DNA of 64,000 bases, taken from Streptomyces fungicidicus. GTDB lineage: Bacteria > Actinomycetota > Actinomycetes > Streptomycetales > Streptomycetaceae. This document shows positions 26,714 through 37,600 of the stretch, piece after piece. The DNA is taken from assembly GCF_003665435.1 (NCBI RefSeq), contig NZ_CP023408.1, forward strand, positions 682,001 to 746,000. The letters are read 5' to 3'. The notes under the pieces are model-generated. The model searched no databases. It was not told the origin of the DNA and worked only from the letters and a program-made list of their open reading frames with translations. A program made the position numbers and the translations under genes. How positions within the stretch are numbered: the first letter of the stretch is position 1; every line of letters starts with the position of its first letter.

Positions 26714-27688
26714 ATGCCGCAACACCGAGACCACACAGCCGAGTTCACCACCCCGTCGGGGCGCCTCCGACTCGCGGAGCACTGCCGCGGCATCACCGAG
26801 GCCCGCTGGTTCGCCCTCACCGTCTTCGCCGTGATCCTCGTCAACGCCGGGCTGCTGGGGGTGGAGACGTACTCCGGGGTCGTCGCGGAGTGGCACCGCT
26901 GGTTACGGCTCGCCGAACACCTCTGCCTGGTCGCGTTCAGCGTCGAGATCGTGCTGCGCATGGCCGCCCACGCCGACCGCCCCGCGGACTTCTGGAAGGA
27001 CCCGTGGAACCTCTTCGACCTCGCCGTGGTCCTGAGCACCTTCCTGCCCCTCGTCCGCGAGAACACCACGGTGCTGCGACTGCTGCGGCTGGCCCGGGTC
27101 CTGCGCACCGCGCGCTTCCTGCCCCAACTGCGCATCGTGCTCGTCGCCGTGGCCCGCAGCCTTCCCGGCACCCTGAGCTTTCTGCTGGTCGGCGCCCTGC
27201 TGCTGTACGTGTACGCGATGGTCGGCTGGGTGTTCTTCGGCCGCCACGACCCCGGGCACTACGGCTCCCTAGGCCGTGCCGTCCTCACCCTCTTCCTGCT
27301 GATGACCCTCGACGGCATCGGCGACGCGGTCCACACCGGCCTGCAGATCTCCCGCTGGAGTCTGCTGTACTACGCCTCCTATGTGCTGCTCGCCTCCTTC
27401 GTCCTCGTCAACGTCCTCATCGGGGTCGTCATCACCTCACTCGAGGAGGCGCGGGACATGGACGAGCGAAGGGAATCCCCCGACGCGCAGGGCGCGGCGT
27501 CCGCACCGGGGGACCGGCAGCTGCTGCTCCGGCGCATCGAGACCGCCCGCCGCGCCCTGGACCACCTCGAGCGCGACCTCCACGGCGCGCACGCGGCGGC
27601 GTCACTCGCGGCCCCGGAAAGGGACCGGGCCGTGCCGAGCGGCCCGCTCACGGAAGATCCGGCAGCTTCGTCCACTCGTCCCAGCTGA
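26714..27688 (+). CDS. voltage-gated ion channel (single six-helix subunit)
   Basis: This 324-residue protein has six membrane helices. S4 carries regularly spaced Arg (LRLLRLARVLRTARF) and a pore loop follows before S6. The selectivity filter reads TLDGIGD where classical bacterial sodium channels have TLESWAS, so ion preference is uncertain. A coiled, charged C-terminus (about 255-305) may form the tetramer bundle. It would act as a homotetramer in the cell membrane. Its end overlaps the convergent acetyltransferase-like gene by 41 bases. Confidence 0.88.
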   Translation: MPQHRDHTAEFTTPSGRLRLAEHCRGITEARWFALTVFAVILVNAGLLGVETYSGVVAEWHRWLRLAEHLCLVAFSVEIVLRMAAHADRPADFWKDPWNLFDLAVVLSTFLPLVRENTTVLRLLRLARVLRTARFLPQLRIVLVAVARSLPGTLSFLLVGALLLYVYAMVGWVFFGRHDPGHYGSLGRAVLTLFLLMTLDGIGDAVHTGLQISRWSLLYYASYVLLASFVLVNVLIGVVITSLEEARDMDERRESPDAQGAASAPGDRQLLLRRIETARRALDHLERDLHGAHAAASLAAPERDRAVPSGPLTEDPAASSTRPS

Positions 27689-28148
27689 TGTCCCGGCCGA
27701 TGAAACGAGGCCGCTCGAAGGGCCAGTCCCCGGCGATCCAGCGCGGCACGAACACATCGAGAGCCCGCTCCAGCGGACCGCCCACCTCGTCGTCCACCAC
27801 CCACCACGAGATCTCGGCGTCCGCCCCCTGCTTTTCCGGAGGATCGATGTAGACGCAGCCGCGCAGGGCGGTGCGGTCGGCGTTCTCGATCGTGTAGTTG
27901 AACGACTCGTGGGCCTCGATCTCCGCGGCGTGCCGCTCCAGGTCGGCGAGGTTCGCCTCGTACGACATCGTGGCCGACGGCCAGCCCCACGCGGGGCCGA
28001 AGACCGACCACAGCCGCTCCCGCGACCCCATCACCGCGGGGTAGTCCAGCGGCGCGTCCGCGCCGCTGATCGGGCGCAGCCGGTGGCCCCCGCCGCCGGG
28101 TACGGCGACGTGGAGGGGGTGGACGAAGTCGTGCGGGAGCCAGGTCAT
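27648..28148 (-). CDS. GNAT-like N-acetyltransferase, putative
   Basis: This 166-residue protein contains a pattern (RGCVYIDPPEKQGAD..ISWWVVDDEVG) that recalls a GNAT core. The pyrophosphate loop is not classical, so activity is doubtful. I set the start at the ATG at 28148 (MTWLPHDFVHP). No ribosome-binding site is clear, and it may be leaderless. It overlaps the 3' end of the ion channel on the other strand. Confidence 0.65.
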   Translation of the reverse strand: MTWLPHDFVHPLHVAVPGGGGHRLRPISGADAPLDYPAVMGSRERLWSVFGPAWGWPSATMSYEANLADLERHAAEIEAHESFNYTIENADRTALRGCVYIDPPEKQGADAEISWWVVDDEVGGPLERALDVFVPRWIAGDWPFERPRFIGRDISWDEWTKLPDLP

Positions 28149-28225
28149 GGGCGTGAGCCAACCACGCGGGAAAACGCCGCGCAAAGAAATATGCCGGGGC
28201 TGCCCCGCCGCGGCCGGTCGCGACG

Positions 28226-29434
28226 TCACCCGGCGCGGTGGAACCCGTCGTGCCTGTCGGCCGCCGTCCCCGGGCCCGGTGCGGCCTGGGGCATGGGCGG
28301 CAGGCCCGCCGGGAGGCCCGGCAGCAGTACCGGCTCCAGCCGGATCCGCTCCTGCCGGCCCAGGTAACGCCCCAACTGCGGCGGCCGGTAGCCGGCGTCC
28401 CGGTCGTGGCGCTCCTTTGCGGGCACCGCCAGGAACTCGTTGCCGTCGGGCTCGCCCTCGCCGGTCACCGCCTCACCGAGCGGCCGGTGCAGCGGCCTGG
28501 ACAGCCGGTACATGCCCGTCCGCGAGGCGTGCAGAGTGCCCGAAACGTCGGGCCGTACGCGGAAGTCGACGCTCTCCCGGGGACGCATCACCCGGGGCCC
28601 CTCCGCGCTGAGCGTGTCCGCGTCGAACTCCAGCCCGTGCCTGCGGGCCTGGTCGACCATCCACAGCAGGGCGATGTCCGACAGCCCCGTCTCCTTGTAG
28701 CCCCCGCCGACGTCGCAGTGCACCCCGGCGAACCACACCTGCTTCAGCTCCTGCCCCCGCGCGGCGGAGCCGGGACGCAGGTGCCACAGCGCCGGCCGGA
28801 ACGCCGAGCGCTGCTCGTCGACTGCCAGCGCGTGGAACGCGGCCCTGATCCAGCCGCTCAACTCGGTGTCGTGGAACGCCCACTGGTGGTTGAACCGGTT
28901 CGCCGCCGGCTGCAGCCACGCGGCGTCCGGCACCGGGACGCCCAGCGCGCCGACCGTGTCCCACACCCCGACGAACCCGATCTCCGTCTCGTACGCGTAC
29001 GAGCGCCGGAACAACGTCGCGGCGGCGCCGTTCGGTTGCTCGATCCGGTCCCGGTACAGCGCCCACGCCTCCGGGATGCGGCCGGCGTGACGCCTCCGCA
29101 GGATGCCGCTGTTGCGCACCAGTCCCGCGAGGCTGCGGGCGGTGAACGCGCCCCGGCTGAAGCCGAAGAGGAACAGCTCGTCACCGGGCTCGTACGTCTC
29201 GACGAGGAACCGGTAGGCGTCCACGATGTTCCGCGACAGCCCCGCACCGAACGCGCCGCCGCGCAGACGGTCCCGCCGGTGGGTGCCGACACCGCTGTGG
29301 TAGTAGACGCGCTGCTCTCTCCCGGCGGCCGACACGGGGCGCACGGACAGGGCGACCTTGGCGACGTTGGTCTTGCTCGGCTGGTCCGCGAAGTTCCATG
29401 TGCCGTCACAGCAGACGACCAGATGCTTGGCCAT
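28226..29434 (-). CDS. DUF2235 (Tle1-like) alpha/beta hydrolase
   Basis: This 402-residue protein has the DUF2235 fold with the nucleophile elbow GFSRGAFTAR, an early CCDGTWN strand and a GVHCDVGGGY motif that carries the catalytic Asp/His region. The family includes phospholipase effectors of type VI secretion, but in actinobacteria the members are usually free-standing cytoplasmic enzymes. I chose the second ATG (29434), which has AGGAGGG at seven bases. No immunity gene or secretion system is next to it. Confidence 0.85.
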   Translation of the reverse strand: MAKHLVVCCDGTWNFADQPSKTNVAKVALSVRPVSAAGREQRVYYHSGVGTHRRDRLRGGAFGAGLSRNIVDAYRFLVETYEPGDELFLFGFSRGAFTARSLAGLVRNSGILRRRHAGRIPEAWALYRDRIEQPNGAAATLFRRSYAYETEIGFVGVWDTVGALGVPVPDAAWLQPAANRFNHQWAFHDTELSGWIRAAFHALAVDEQRSAFRPALWHLRPGSAARGQELKQVWFAGVHCDVGGGYKETGLSDIALLWMVDQARRHGLEFDADTLSAEGPRVMRPRESVDFRVRPDVSGTLHASRTGMYRLSRPLHRPLGEAVTGEGEPDGNEFLAVPAKERHDRDAGYRPPQLGRYLGRQERIRLEPVLLPGLPAGLPPMPQAAPGPGTAADRHDGFHRAG

Positions 29435-29575
29435 GTCCATCCCTCCTCACGAGAGCGCGGAACGGCGCACAGCACCACTTCCAGGATCGCACCGTGAGGC
29501 GGGCAGCGCGAAGCGAACGGCCACTCGGCACCCGCGCCGCGACGGTGACGTACCGGCGGCGTAGCGTTCGGCCGT

Positions 29576-30679
29576 ATGGAACCACTGGACCCCGGCCACT
29601 CGGCACCGGACGCCCGGCCCAGGGCGCGTGACCTCGGCATCGTCGTCGGAGAAGCGGCCACCGGACCCCTGAACGCGATCACCGACGTGCCCGGAGTCCG
29701 CGTCGGCCACACCACCGTGCGCAGGCCGCCGGGAGTGCACAGCGGGGTCACCGCCGTCGTCCCCGACGCCGTCGGTCCCCACACGCCGCTGCCCGCCGGG
29801 GTCTTCACCGGCAACGGCTACGGCAAGCTCATCGGCACGACCCAGCTCGCCGAACTCGGCGCGCTCGAGACGCCGGTACTGCTCACCTCGACCCTGTCGG
29901 CCTTCCGCGTCGCGGACGCCCTCGTCGGCTGGATGCTCGAACGGCCCGGCTGCGAAGAGGTGCTGAGCCTCAACCCGGTCGTGGGGGAGTGCAACGACGG
30001 GGTCCTGTCCGACATCCGGGCCCGTCCCGTCCACGAGGAGCACGTCCGCGCCGCCCTCGACACGGCGTCCGGCGGGCCGGTCGCCGAGGGCTGCGTCGGC
30101 GCGGGAACCGGCATGGTCGCCCTGGGGTTCAAGGCCGGCGTCGGCACCGCCTCACGCACCCTGGACCTGGCAGGACGGCCGTTCACGGCGGGCACCCTGG
30201 TGCAGGCGAACTTCGGCGGCACCCTGCGGGTCGGGGGCCGCACCGTCACGGCCCGGTCCCTGGGCCTCGCGGCGGACGGCCCGGAGCAGGCGGCGGAGAC
30301 CGGCTCCTGCATGATCGTGGTCGCCACCGACGCCCCTCTCGACGCCCGCCAACTCACCAGGGTCGCGCGGCGCGCGGTGTTCGCGCTGGCCCGCACCGGC
30401 GCCGCCTACAGCCACGGCAGCGGTGACTACGCCGTGGCCTTCGCGACCCGGCCCGGCGCCGGCGCCCCCGTCGCCGGCGCCCCCGTCGCCGACGCCGACC
30501 TCGGACCGCTGTTCACGGCGGTTCTCGACGTGGTCGAGGAGGCGGTGCTCAACTCCCTGCTCGCCGCGACGACGACCACGGGCCACCGCGGCCGCACGGT
30601 CCCCGCCCTTCCGGCCGACCGCCTGCTCGCCGCCCTCGGCGCGCCCGCGCCGTCACCGGCCCCCGGCAGCGGGCCGTGA
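29576..30679 (+). CDS. P1 family (DmpA/BapA-like) aminopeptidase
   Basis: This 367-residue protein is an N-terminal nucleophile hydrolase of the L-aminopeptidase D-esterase type. [14 protein letters not shown] is its classic start. Cleavage should occur between Gly and Ser in [15 protein letters not shown], freeing Ser as the nucleophile. The GECNDG and GAGTG motifs are also present. Such enzymes remove N-terminal residues from D- or beta-peptides. A 12-bp hairpin follows the gene. Confidence 0.9.
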   Translation: MEPLDPGHSAPDARPRARDLGIVVGEAATGPLNAITDVPGVRVGHTTVRRPPGVHSGVTAVVPDAVGPHTPLPAGVFTGNGYGKLIGTTQLAELGALETPVLLTSTLSAFRVADALVGWMLERPGCEEVLSLNPVVGECNDGVLSDIRARPVHEEHVRAALDTASGGPVAEGCVGAGTGMVALGFKAGVGTASRTLDLAGRPFTAGTLVQANFGGTLRVGGRTVTARSLGLAADGPEQAAETGSCMIVVATDAPLDARQLTRVARRAVFALARTGAAYSHGSGDYAVAFATRPGAGAPVAGAPVADADLGPLFTAVLDVVEEAVLNSLLAATTTTGHRGRTVPALPADRLLAALGAPAPSPAPGSGP

Positions 30680-30685
30680 CCGCGC

Positions 30686-30714
30686 CTCCGGCTCCCTCCG
30701 GCAGGGAGCCGGAG
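30686..30714. terminator. 12-bp hairpin after the P1 peptidase gene
   Basis: CTCCGGCTCCCT and AGGGAGCCGGAG pair perfectly around CCGGC, six bases after the stop. Confidence 0.8.
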
Positions 30715-30848
30715 CGCCCGTGACGGCCACGGGGGTGAACCGGCACGGTCCGGTCGGCCCTACCGGGTACCCGGCGGGGAGGAAAGGGTGGGGACGTACG
30801 GACCCGCACGCGCCACCGACCGCACCGCGACCCGGAAGGGACCCCTCG

Positions 30849-33233
30849 ATGTCCGTCGACACGCACCAGGCGTCCGCCCCGCCGACCGACGAGGAGCTGA
30901 GGACGCTCGACGCCCACTGGCGGGCGGCGAACTACCTCTCCGTCGGCCAGATCTACCTCATGGCGAACCCCCTGCTGACCGAGCCGCTGCGCCCCGAGCA
31001 CATCAAGCCGCGGCTGCTCGGACACTGGGGCACCTCTCCCGGGCTGAACCTGGTGCACACCCACCTCAACCGTGTCGTCCGCTCCCGTGGCCTGGACGCC
31101 CTGTGCGTCTGGGGTCCCGGCCACGGAGGCCCGGCGGTGGTCGCCAACTCCTGGCTGGAGGGCTCGTACACCGAGACCTACCCCGACGTCACACGGGACG
31201 AGGCGGGCATGGCGCGGCTGTTCAAGCAGTTCTCGTTCCCCGGCGGCGTGCCCAGCCACGTCGCCCCGGAGACACCGGGCTCCATCCACGAGGGCGGCGA
31301 ACTCGGCTACTCCCTGTCCCACGCCTACGGGGCGGCCTTCGACAACCCCGGCCTGCTGGTGACCTGCGTCATCGGCGACGGCGAGGCGGAGACCGGACCC
31401 CTCGCCGCTTCCTGGCACTCGAACAAGTTCCTCGACCCCGTCCACGACGGCGCGGTCCTGCCGGTTCTCCACCTCAACGGCTACAAGATCGCCAACCCGA
31501 CCGTGCTCGCCCGGCTCCCCGAGCAGGAACTCCGGGCGCTGCTCGAGGGCTACGGCCACGAACCCCTGTACGTCACCGGCGACGACCCCGCCGCCGTCCA
31601 CCGGACCATGGCCGCGGCGATGGACACCGCCCTGGACCGCATCGCGGCGATCCAGCGGGCCGCCCGCGAGGAGGGCGCCACCGAACGGCCCCGGTGGCCG
31701 GTGATCGTGCTGCGCACCCCGAAGGGCTGGACCGGCCCCGCCGAGGTCGACGGCCTGCCCGTGGAAGGCACCTGGCGCTCCCACCAGGTACCGCTGTCCG
31801 CGGTCCGGGACAACCCCGAGCACCTGAGGCAACTGGAGCAGTGGCTGCGGTCCTACCGGCCCGGGGAACTGTTCGACGAAGCGGGCGCGCCCCGGCCGGA
31901 CGTCCTCGCGTGCGTCCCCGACGGCCCCCGCAGGCTCGGAGCCACCCCGTACGCCAACGGGGGGCGGCTGCTGCGGCAGCTGCCCCTGCCCCCGCTGGAG
32001 CAGTACGCCGTGCCCGTCGACCAGCCCGGCACGACCCTTCACGAACCCACCCGGGTGCTGGGCGGACTCCTGGAGAACGTGATGCGGGGCACCGCGGGCC
32101 GACGGGACTTCCGCCTGGTCGGCCCCGACGAGACCGCCTCCAACCGGCTCCAGGCCGTCTACGCGGCGAGCGGCAAGGCCTGGCAGGCCGGGATCCTCGA
32201 CGTGGACGAGGACCTCGACCGGCACGGCCGGGTGATGGAGATCCTCTCCGAGCACACCTGCCAGGGCTGGCTCGAGGGCTACCTCCTCACCGGTCGCCAC
32301 GGGCTGTTCTCCTGCTACGAGGCATTCGTCCACATCGTGGACTCCATGGTCAACCAGCACATCAAGTGGCTGCGGGTCAGTCGCCGCCTGCCCTGGCGCG
32401 CCCCCATCGCCTCCCTCAACTACCTGCTCACCTCACATGTGTGGCGGCAGGACCACAACGGCTTCTCCCATCAGGATCCCGGCTTCGTCGACCACATCCT
32501 CAACAAGAGTCCCGAGGCCGTACGGGTCTATCTGCCGCCGGACGCCAACACCCTGCTCTCCGTCGCCGACCACGCGCTGCGTAGCCGGGACTACGTCAAC
32601 GTGATCGTGGCCGGCAAGCAGCCCTGCTTCGACTGGCTGACGATGGAGCAGGCCGAGGCGCACTGCGCCCGCGGCGCCGGTGTCTGGCAGTGGGCCGGCA
32701 CGGAGACCGGCGACCGGGAGCCGGACGTCGTGCTCGCCGCCGCCGGCGACGTCCCCACCCAGGAGGTGCTGGCCGCCGCCCAGCTGCTGCGCGGCCGTCT
32801 GCCGGACCTGGCGGTCCGGGTCGTCAACGTCGTCGACATCGCCCGGCTGCTGCCCAGCGAGGAACACCCGCACGGCATGACCGACTTCGAGTACGACGGC
32901 CTCTTCACCCGGGACAAGCCCGTGATCTTCGCCTATCACGGCTATCCCTGGCTGATCCACCGCCTGGCCTACCGCCGCACCGGCCACCGGAACCTGCACG
33001 TGCGCGGCTACAAGGAGGTGGGGACGACCACCACGCCCTTCGACATGGTGGTCCGCAACGACCTGGACCGCTACCGACTGGTCATGGACGTCGTCGACCG
33101 CGTGCCGGGCCTCGCGGTACGCGCCGCGAACCTGCGCCAGGAGATGGCGGACACCCGGCTGCGCCACCACGACTGGATCCGTGCGCACGGAACCGACCTG
33201 CCGGAGGTCGCCGAATGGTCCTGGCACGGCTGA
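30849..33233 (+). CDS. xfp: phosphoketolase
   Basis: This 794-residue thiamine diphosphate enzyme splits xylulose 5-phosphate (or fructose 6-phosphate) into acetyl phosphate and an aldose phosphate. It has [15 protein letters not shown], the cofactor-binding [11 protein letters not shown] and the expected HLNGYKI, and its length is normal for the family. It acts in the cytoplasm in the phosphoketolase bypass. No ackA or pta is next to it. The start ATG at 30849 (MSVDTHQ) has a weak site. Confidence 0.95.
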   Translation: MSVDTHQASAPPTDEELRTLDAHWRAANYLSVGQIYLMANPLLTEPLRPEHIKPRLLGHWGTSPGLNLVHTHLNRVVRSRGLDALCVWGPGHGGPAVVANSWLEGSYTETYPDVTRDEAGMARLFKQFSFPGGVPSHVAPETPGSIHEGGELGYSLSHAYGAAFDNPGLLVTCVIGDGEAETGPLAASWHSNKFLDPVHDGAVLPVLHLNGYKIANPTVLARLPEQELRALLEGYGHEPLYVTGDDPAAVHRTMAAAMDTALDRIAAIQRAAREEGATERPRWPVIVLRTPKGWTGPAEVDGLPVEGTWRSHQVPLSAVRDNPEHLRQLEQWLRSYRPGELFDEAGAPRPDVLACVPDGPRRLGATPYANGGRLLRQLPLPPLEQYAVPVDQPGTTLHEPTRVLGGLLENVMRGTAGRRDFRLVGPDETASNRLQAVYAASGKAWQAGILDVDEDLDRHGRVMEILSEHTCQGWLEGYLLTGRHGLFSCYEAFVHIVDSMVNQHIKWLRVSRRLPWRAPIASLNYLLTSHVWRQDHNGFSHQDPGFVDHILNKSPEAVRVYLPPDANTLLSVADHALRSRDYVNVIVAGKQPCFDWLTMEQAEAHCARGAGVWQWAGTETGDREPDVVLAAAGDVPTQEVLAAAQLLRGRLPDLAVRVVNVVDIARLLPSEEHPHGMTDFEYDGLFTRDKPVIFAYHGYPWLIHRLAYRRTGHRNLHVRGYKEVGTTTTPFDMVVRNDLDRYRLVMDVVDRVPGLAVRAANLRQEMADTRLRHHDWIRAHGTDLPEVAEWSWHG

Positions 33234-33389
33234 CGGCGCCGGGCCGCACGCCCTCGCCGCGCCTCCGACCCCGCCGCCACTGCTCCAGACCGGTGAGATG
33301 CGGGGGACTGGGCCACGGTGAACGGTGAAAAAGGCGGACAAGCAGCTTATCTGGATGTTCCAGCGCCACCCGATGCAAGGAGCACCACC

Positions 33390-33968
33390 GTGCCGTCACA
33401 GCCTCAGGGCCCCTCGTACACCGTGCCGGGCATGAGACCTCAGGACAGCCAGCGGATCATCGCGCTGCTGCAGATGCGTCTGCACAGCCTCAACGACCTC
33501 CACCTGACGCTCAAGCACATCCACTGGAACGTCGTCGGACCGCACTTCATCGCCGTGCACGAGATGATCGACCCGCAGGTCGACCAGGTCCGCGCCATGA
33601 CCGACGACGTCGCCGAGCGGATCTCCACCCTCGGCGGCGAACCCAACGGCACCCCCGGCGCCCTGGTGCGCGAGCGGACGTGGAACGACTACTCGATCGG
33701 CCGCGCGGAGGCGATCGAGCACCTGGGAGCCCTCGACCTGGTGTACACGTCCGTCATCGAGGACCACCGCGAGGTGATGCGGGAGACCGAGGAGCTCGAC
33801 CCGGTCACGCAGGACATGCTGATCGAACAGCTGCGCGGCCTCGAACTCTTCCAGTGGTTCGTCCGCGCCCACCTGGAGTCGAGCGGCGGCCGGCTCAGCA
33901 CGCGCGGCGCCACCACGGAGACGGGCGCCGCCGGCCAGGCCGCCGAGCAGGCCCGCAAGCAGCCCTGA
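33390..33968 (+). CDS. Dps-like DNA-binding ferritin
   Basis: This 192-residue protein has the Dps four-helix core with ferroxidase residues His and Asp/Glu in HIHWNVVGPHFIAVHEMID. Dodecamers oxidise iron and shield DNA under starvation or stress. The C-terminal tail is short and Ala/Gln-rich (about 165-192), as in Streptomyces DpsA. I chose the GTG at 33390, which follows AAGGAG at seven bases, over the in-frame GTG at 33318. Confidence 0.9.
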   Translation: MPSQPQGPSYTVPGMRPQDSQRIIALLQMRLHSLNDLHLTLKHIHWNVVGPHFIAVHEMIDPQVDQVRAMTDDVAERISTLGGEPNGTPGALVRERTWNDYSIGRAEAIEHLGALDLVYTSVIEDHREVMRETEELDPVTQDMLIEQLRGLELFQWFVRAHLESSGGRLSTRGATTETGAAGQAAEQARKQP

Positions 33969-34079
33969 CCGGACCCTCGCGCCCTGCACGACCGCCCGTG
34001 CCGCCCCCCTCGGCGACCGCGGCGTGCGGGGCTCGGTCGCGTCCGGCGGCCGCGTACCGGCCGTGTCCCCGGCCGGGCG

Positions 34080-34421
34080 TCACGTGGCTGCGCCGCCGGG
34101 ACGGAAGGTGAAGACCTGGTCGAGGCCGACCACCTGCAGCACCCGCATCTGGTCGGGATTGACCCCGGCCAGAACGAGCGGTGAGCCGGCGGCCTGCGAC
34201 TTCTGGTGGGCGGTGATGAGCACCGTGATGCCCGTGGAGTCGCAGTAGGTCAGTCCGGACAGGTCGAGTATCACCCCGTGGTCGTCGAAGGGGGCCTCGT
34301 TGACGGCTTCGGACAGGAAGTGGGCGGTGTGATGGTCGAGCTCTCCCACGACGTCCAGGACATAGGGGCCCGAGGGAGTCACACGGGGCGTCACGGTGAG
34401 GATCTGGTCCGAATCGGTCAC
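34080..34421 (-). CDS. STAS-domain anti-sigma factor antagonist
   Basis: This 113-residue protein has the STAS fold with the phosphorylatable Ser in TYCDSTGITVL. Unphosphorylated antagonists bind anti-sigma kinases and free the sigma factor. The GTG start follows AAGGAG at five bases. It is divergent from the large kinase/phosphatase fusion gene, a likely functional partner. Confidence 0.9.
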   Translation of the reverse strand: MTDSDQILTVTPRVTPSGPYVLDVVGELDHHTAHFLSEAVNEAPFDDHGVILDLSGLTYCDSTGITVLITAHQKSQAAGSPLVLAGVNPDQMRVLQVVGLDQVFTFRPGGAAT

Positions 34422-34681
34422 GAGTTCTCCTTGGTGCGGTTCTCGGAGTCTGCGGTGCGGGCGGGGCGAAGACCGGGGTCTGCTCGTCGTGCAGCGCTCG
34501 GCGTCATCCTCGACCCGTTCCCCGATCACGTCCGTCCCCCGCGGTGGTAGCAGAGCGGCTGACCTATCCTACGAACTTGTCGCGCTCCGCCGTGCGCCCG
34601 CGAGCAGCGACGATTCGTGAGCGGTTGGTGACCGGAGCCGGCGGCCGCCGTGCCGGGCGGGCGTGAGGGAAGGGGTGGCCA

Positions 34682-37600
34682 GTGGAGCGCGCGCACGACG
34701 CCGCGCAACGGCCCGCGACAGCGGCCGGGGCCGATGTGTTCGCCGCCGACGCGGAGATCGGCCGGGATCTCGCCCGTGTGGACTGGACGGCGACTCCGGT
34801 GGGCCCTCCGGAGCGGTGGCCGCAGAGCCTGCAGACCGCGGTGAGCATCCTGCTGTCGTCCCGGTTCTCCATGTGGATGGCGTGGGGCCCCGAGCTGACG
34901 TTCTTCTGCAATGCCGCGTACCGGCGCGACACGCTGGGCGGCAAGTACCCATGGGCGCTGGGACGGCCGGCGCGCGAGGTCTGGGCGGAGATCTGGCAGG
35001 ACATCGGCCCGCGGATCGACACCGTGACGACCACGGGAGAGGCCACGTGGGACGAGGGGCTGCTGCTGTTCGTGGAACGCTCCGGCTACGTGGAGGAGAG
35101 CTACCACACCTTCAGCTACAGCCCGCTGCGCGACGACTCCGGCGCGGTGGTCGGCATGTTGTGCGTGGTCAGCGAGGAGACCGAGCGCGTCATCGGCGAA
35201 CGCCGGATGGCGACCCTGCGCGACCTGGGCTCCGACCCCAGCGCGGTCCGCACCGAGCAGGAGGTGCTGGTCTTCGCCGACCAGCAGCTGCGCCGGAACC
35301 CCAAGGACCTGCCCTTCACCCTGACCTATCTGCTCGATTCCGACGGCTCCGCGCGCCTGGCGGGCGCCACCGGACTGCCCGGTGGGCACCCGGCCCGCCC
35401 CGGCACGCTGCCGGCCGACGGTTCCGGAGTGTGGCCGGTGGCGGCACCGGCACAGGGCGAGTCCGTGCTGGTACCGCTCGACGCCGCCCCGTTCACGGAC
35501 CTGCCGGCCGGGGCCTGGCCGGAACCGCCCACGCACGCGCTGACGCTGCCCCTGCTGCGGCAGGGCGGCACCCCCTACGGATTCCTGGTGGCGGGCCTGA
35601 ACCGGTACCGGGTCCTGGACGGCGCCCACCGCGGCTTCCTCGAGCTCACCGCGGGGTACCTGGCGGCGGGCATCGCCAGTGCCCGCAGCTACGAGGCGCA
35701 GCAGCGGCGGGCCGAGGAACTGGCCGAGCTGGACCGCGCCAAGACCACCTTCTTCTCCCACATCAGCCACGAACTGCGCACTCCCCTCACCCTGATCATG
35801 GGGCCGGTGGCGGAACTGCGTACCCAGCTGGCGGGGGCCGATGCCCGCGTAACGGACGAACTGGACGTCATCCACCGTAATGGTCTGAGACTGGGCAAGC
35901 TGGTCAACTCCCTGCTCGACTTCTCCCGCATCGAGGCCGGCCGGATGCAGGCGCGCTACGAGCCGGTCGACCTGTCCCGGACCACGGCCGACCTGGCCAG
36001 TGTCTTCCGGTCCGCCGTCGAGAAGGCGGGGCTGGACTTCCGCGTCGACTGCCCCCCGCTCCCGGAACCGGTGTACGTCGACCGCGGGATGTGGGAGAAG
36101 GTGATCCTCAACCTGCTGAGCAACGCGCTGAAGTTCACTTTCGACGGCTCGATCCGGGTGACCGTGCGCGCCGGGGACACGCACGCCGTGGTGACCGTCG
36201 CCGACACCGGCGTCGGAGTGCCGCGGCAGGAGATGCCACGGCTGTTCGAACGGTTCCACCGCGTCGAGAACGCCCGCTCCCGCTCCCACGAGGGCAGCGG
36301 CATCGGACTGGCACTGGTCAAGGAGCTGATCGCGCTGCACGGCGGCACGATCACCGCCGACAGCACCGAGGGCGAGGGCACCCGCTTCGACGTCCGCCTG
36401 CCGTTCGGCGCGGCCCACCTGCCCCAGGACGCCCTCGTGCCCGCCGAGCACGTCCGTGCGGTGTCCGCCGACCCCTACGTCCAGGAGGCACTGCGGTGGC
36501 TGCCGGACGAGGCCGCCGCCGGGACACGGCCCGCGGTCGCGGTCGCCGGCGCGCCGGACGCCGCCGGCCGCGCCGCCCCGCCCGGACGCCTGCTGGTCGC
36601 CGACGACAACGCGGACATGCGCGAGTACCTCGCCCGCATCCTCGAGGGAGCCGGCTACCGGGTGGACACCGTCCCGGACGGCATGGCCGCCCTGCGGGCG
36701 GTCCGCACCGACGTCCCCGACCTGGTCATCAGCGACGTGATGATGCCCGGCCTCGACGGACTCGGCCTCGTGGCGGCGTTGCGCACCGATCCGCGGACCG
36801 TGTCGGTGCCGGTGGTGCTGCTGTCCGCCCGGGCCGGGCCCGAGGCGTCGGTCGAGGGCCTCCAGGCCGGCGCCGACGACTACCTGGTCAAGCCGTTCGC
36901 CGCGGCCGAACTGCTCGCGCGGGTGAGGGCCAACGTGGAACTGGCGCGTCTGCGCACCCGGCAGTCGCGCTGGCGCACGGCCCTGGTAGACTCCCTGCAG
37001 GAGGCATTCTTCGTCTGCGACGAGGAGGGCGCCGTGGTGGAGGTCAACGCGGCCTTCACCGACATACTCGGCTACCCGCCCGAAGGCCTGCCCTACCGGC
37101 CGGTCCATCCCTGGTGGCCCGACGCCGGCCTCGACCCCGAGGCCCACCGCCAGGTCAGTGAGGCGTTCACCGAGCTGCTCGGCGACTACAAGGGCTTCCG
37201 CACCATCCCGGTCACCCACCGCGACGGGCACCGGCTGTGGGTGACCGTCACCTGCCACCCGGCGCAGGACCCGGACACCGGGCGCCGCGTGACGGTCGGC
37301 ACCTTCCGCGACGTCACCGCGGAGCACCACGCCGTCCAGCGCAAGAGCGCCCAGGCCGCCCTGGGCATGCGGCTCACCCAGGCGACCAGCCTCGCGGAGA
37401 CCCTCGAGGGCGCCCTGGCGGAACTGGCGCACCTCTGGCACGCCGAGAGCGTGCTCGCCGTCGTCTCGGGACCCGACCAGGAACCGTCCGTGACGGGCAC
37501 GGGGGCCGGGCCGCGCTGGGAGGATCTGCCTCCCGGACGCCGCGACCAGTTCACGGCCTGGCTCGACGAGCCCGTCCTGACGCCCCTGGACGGTCCCGCC

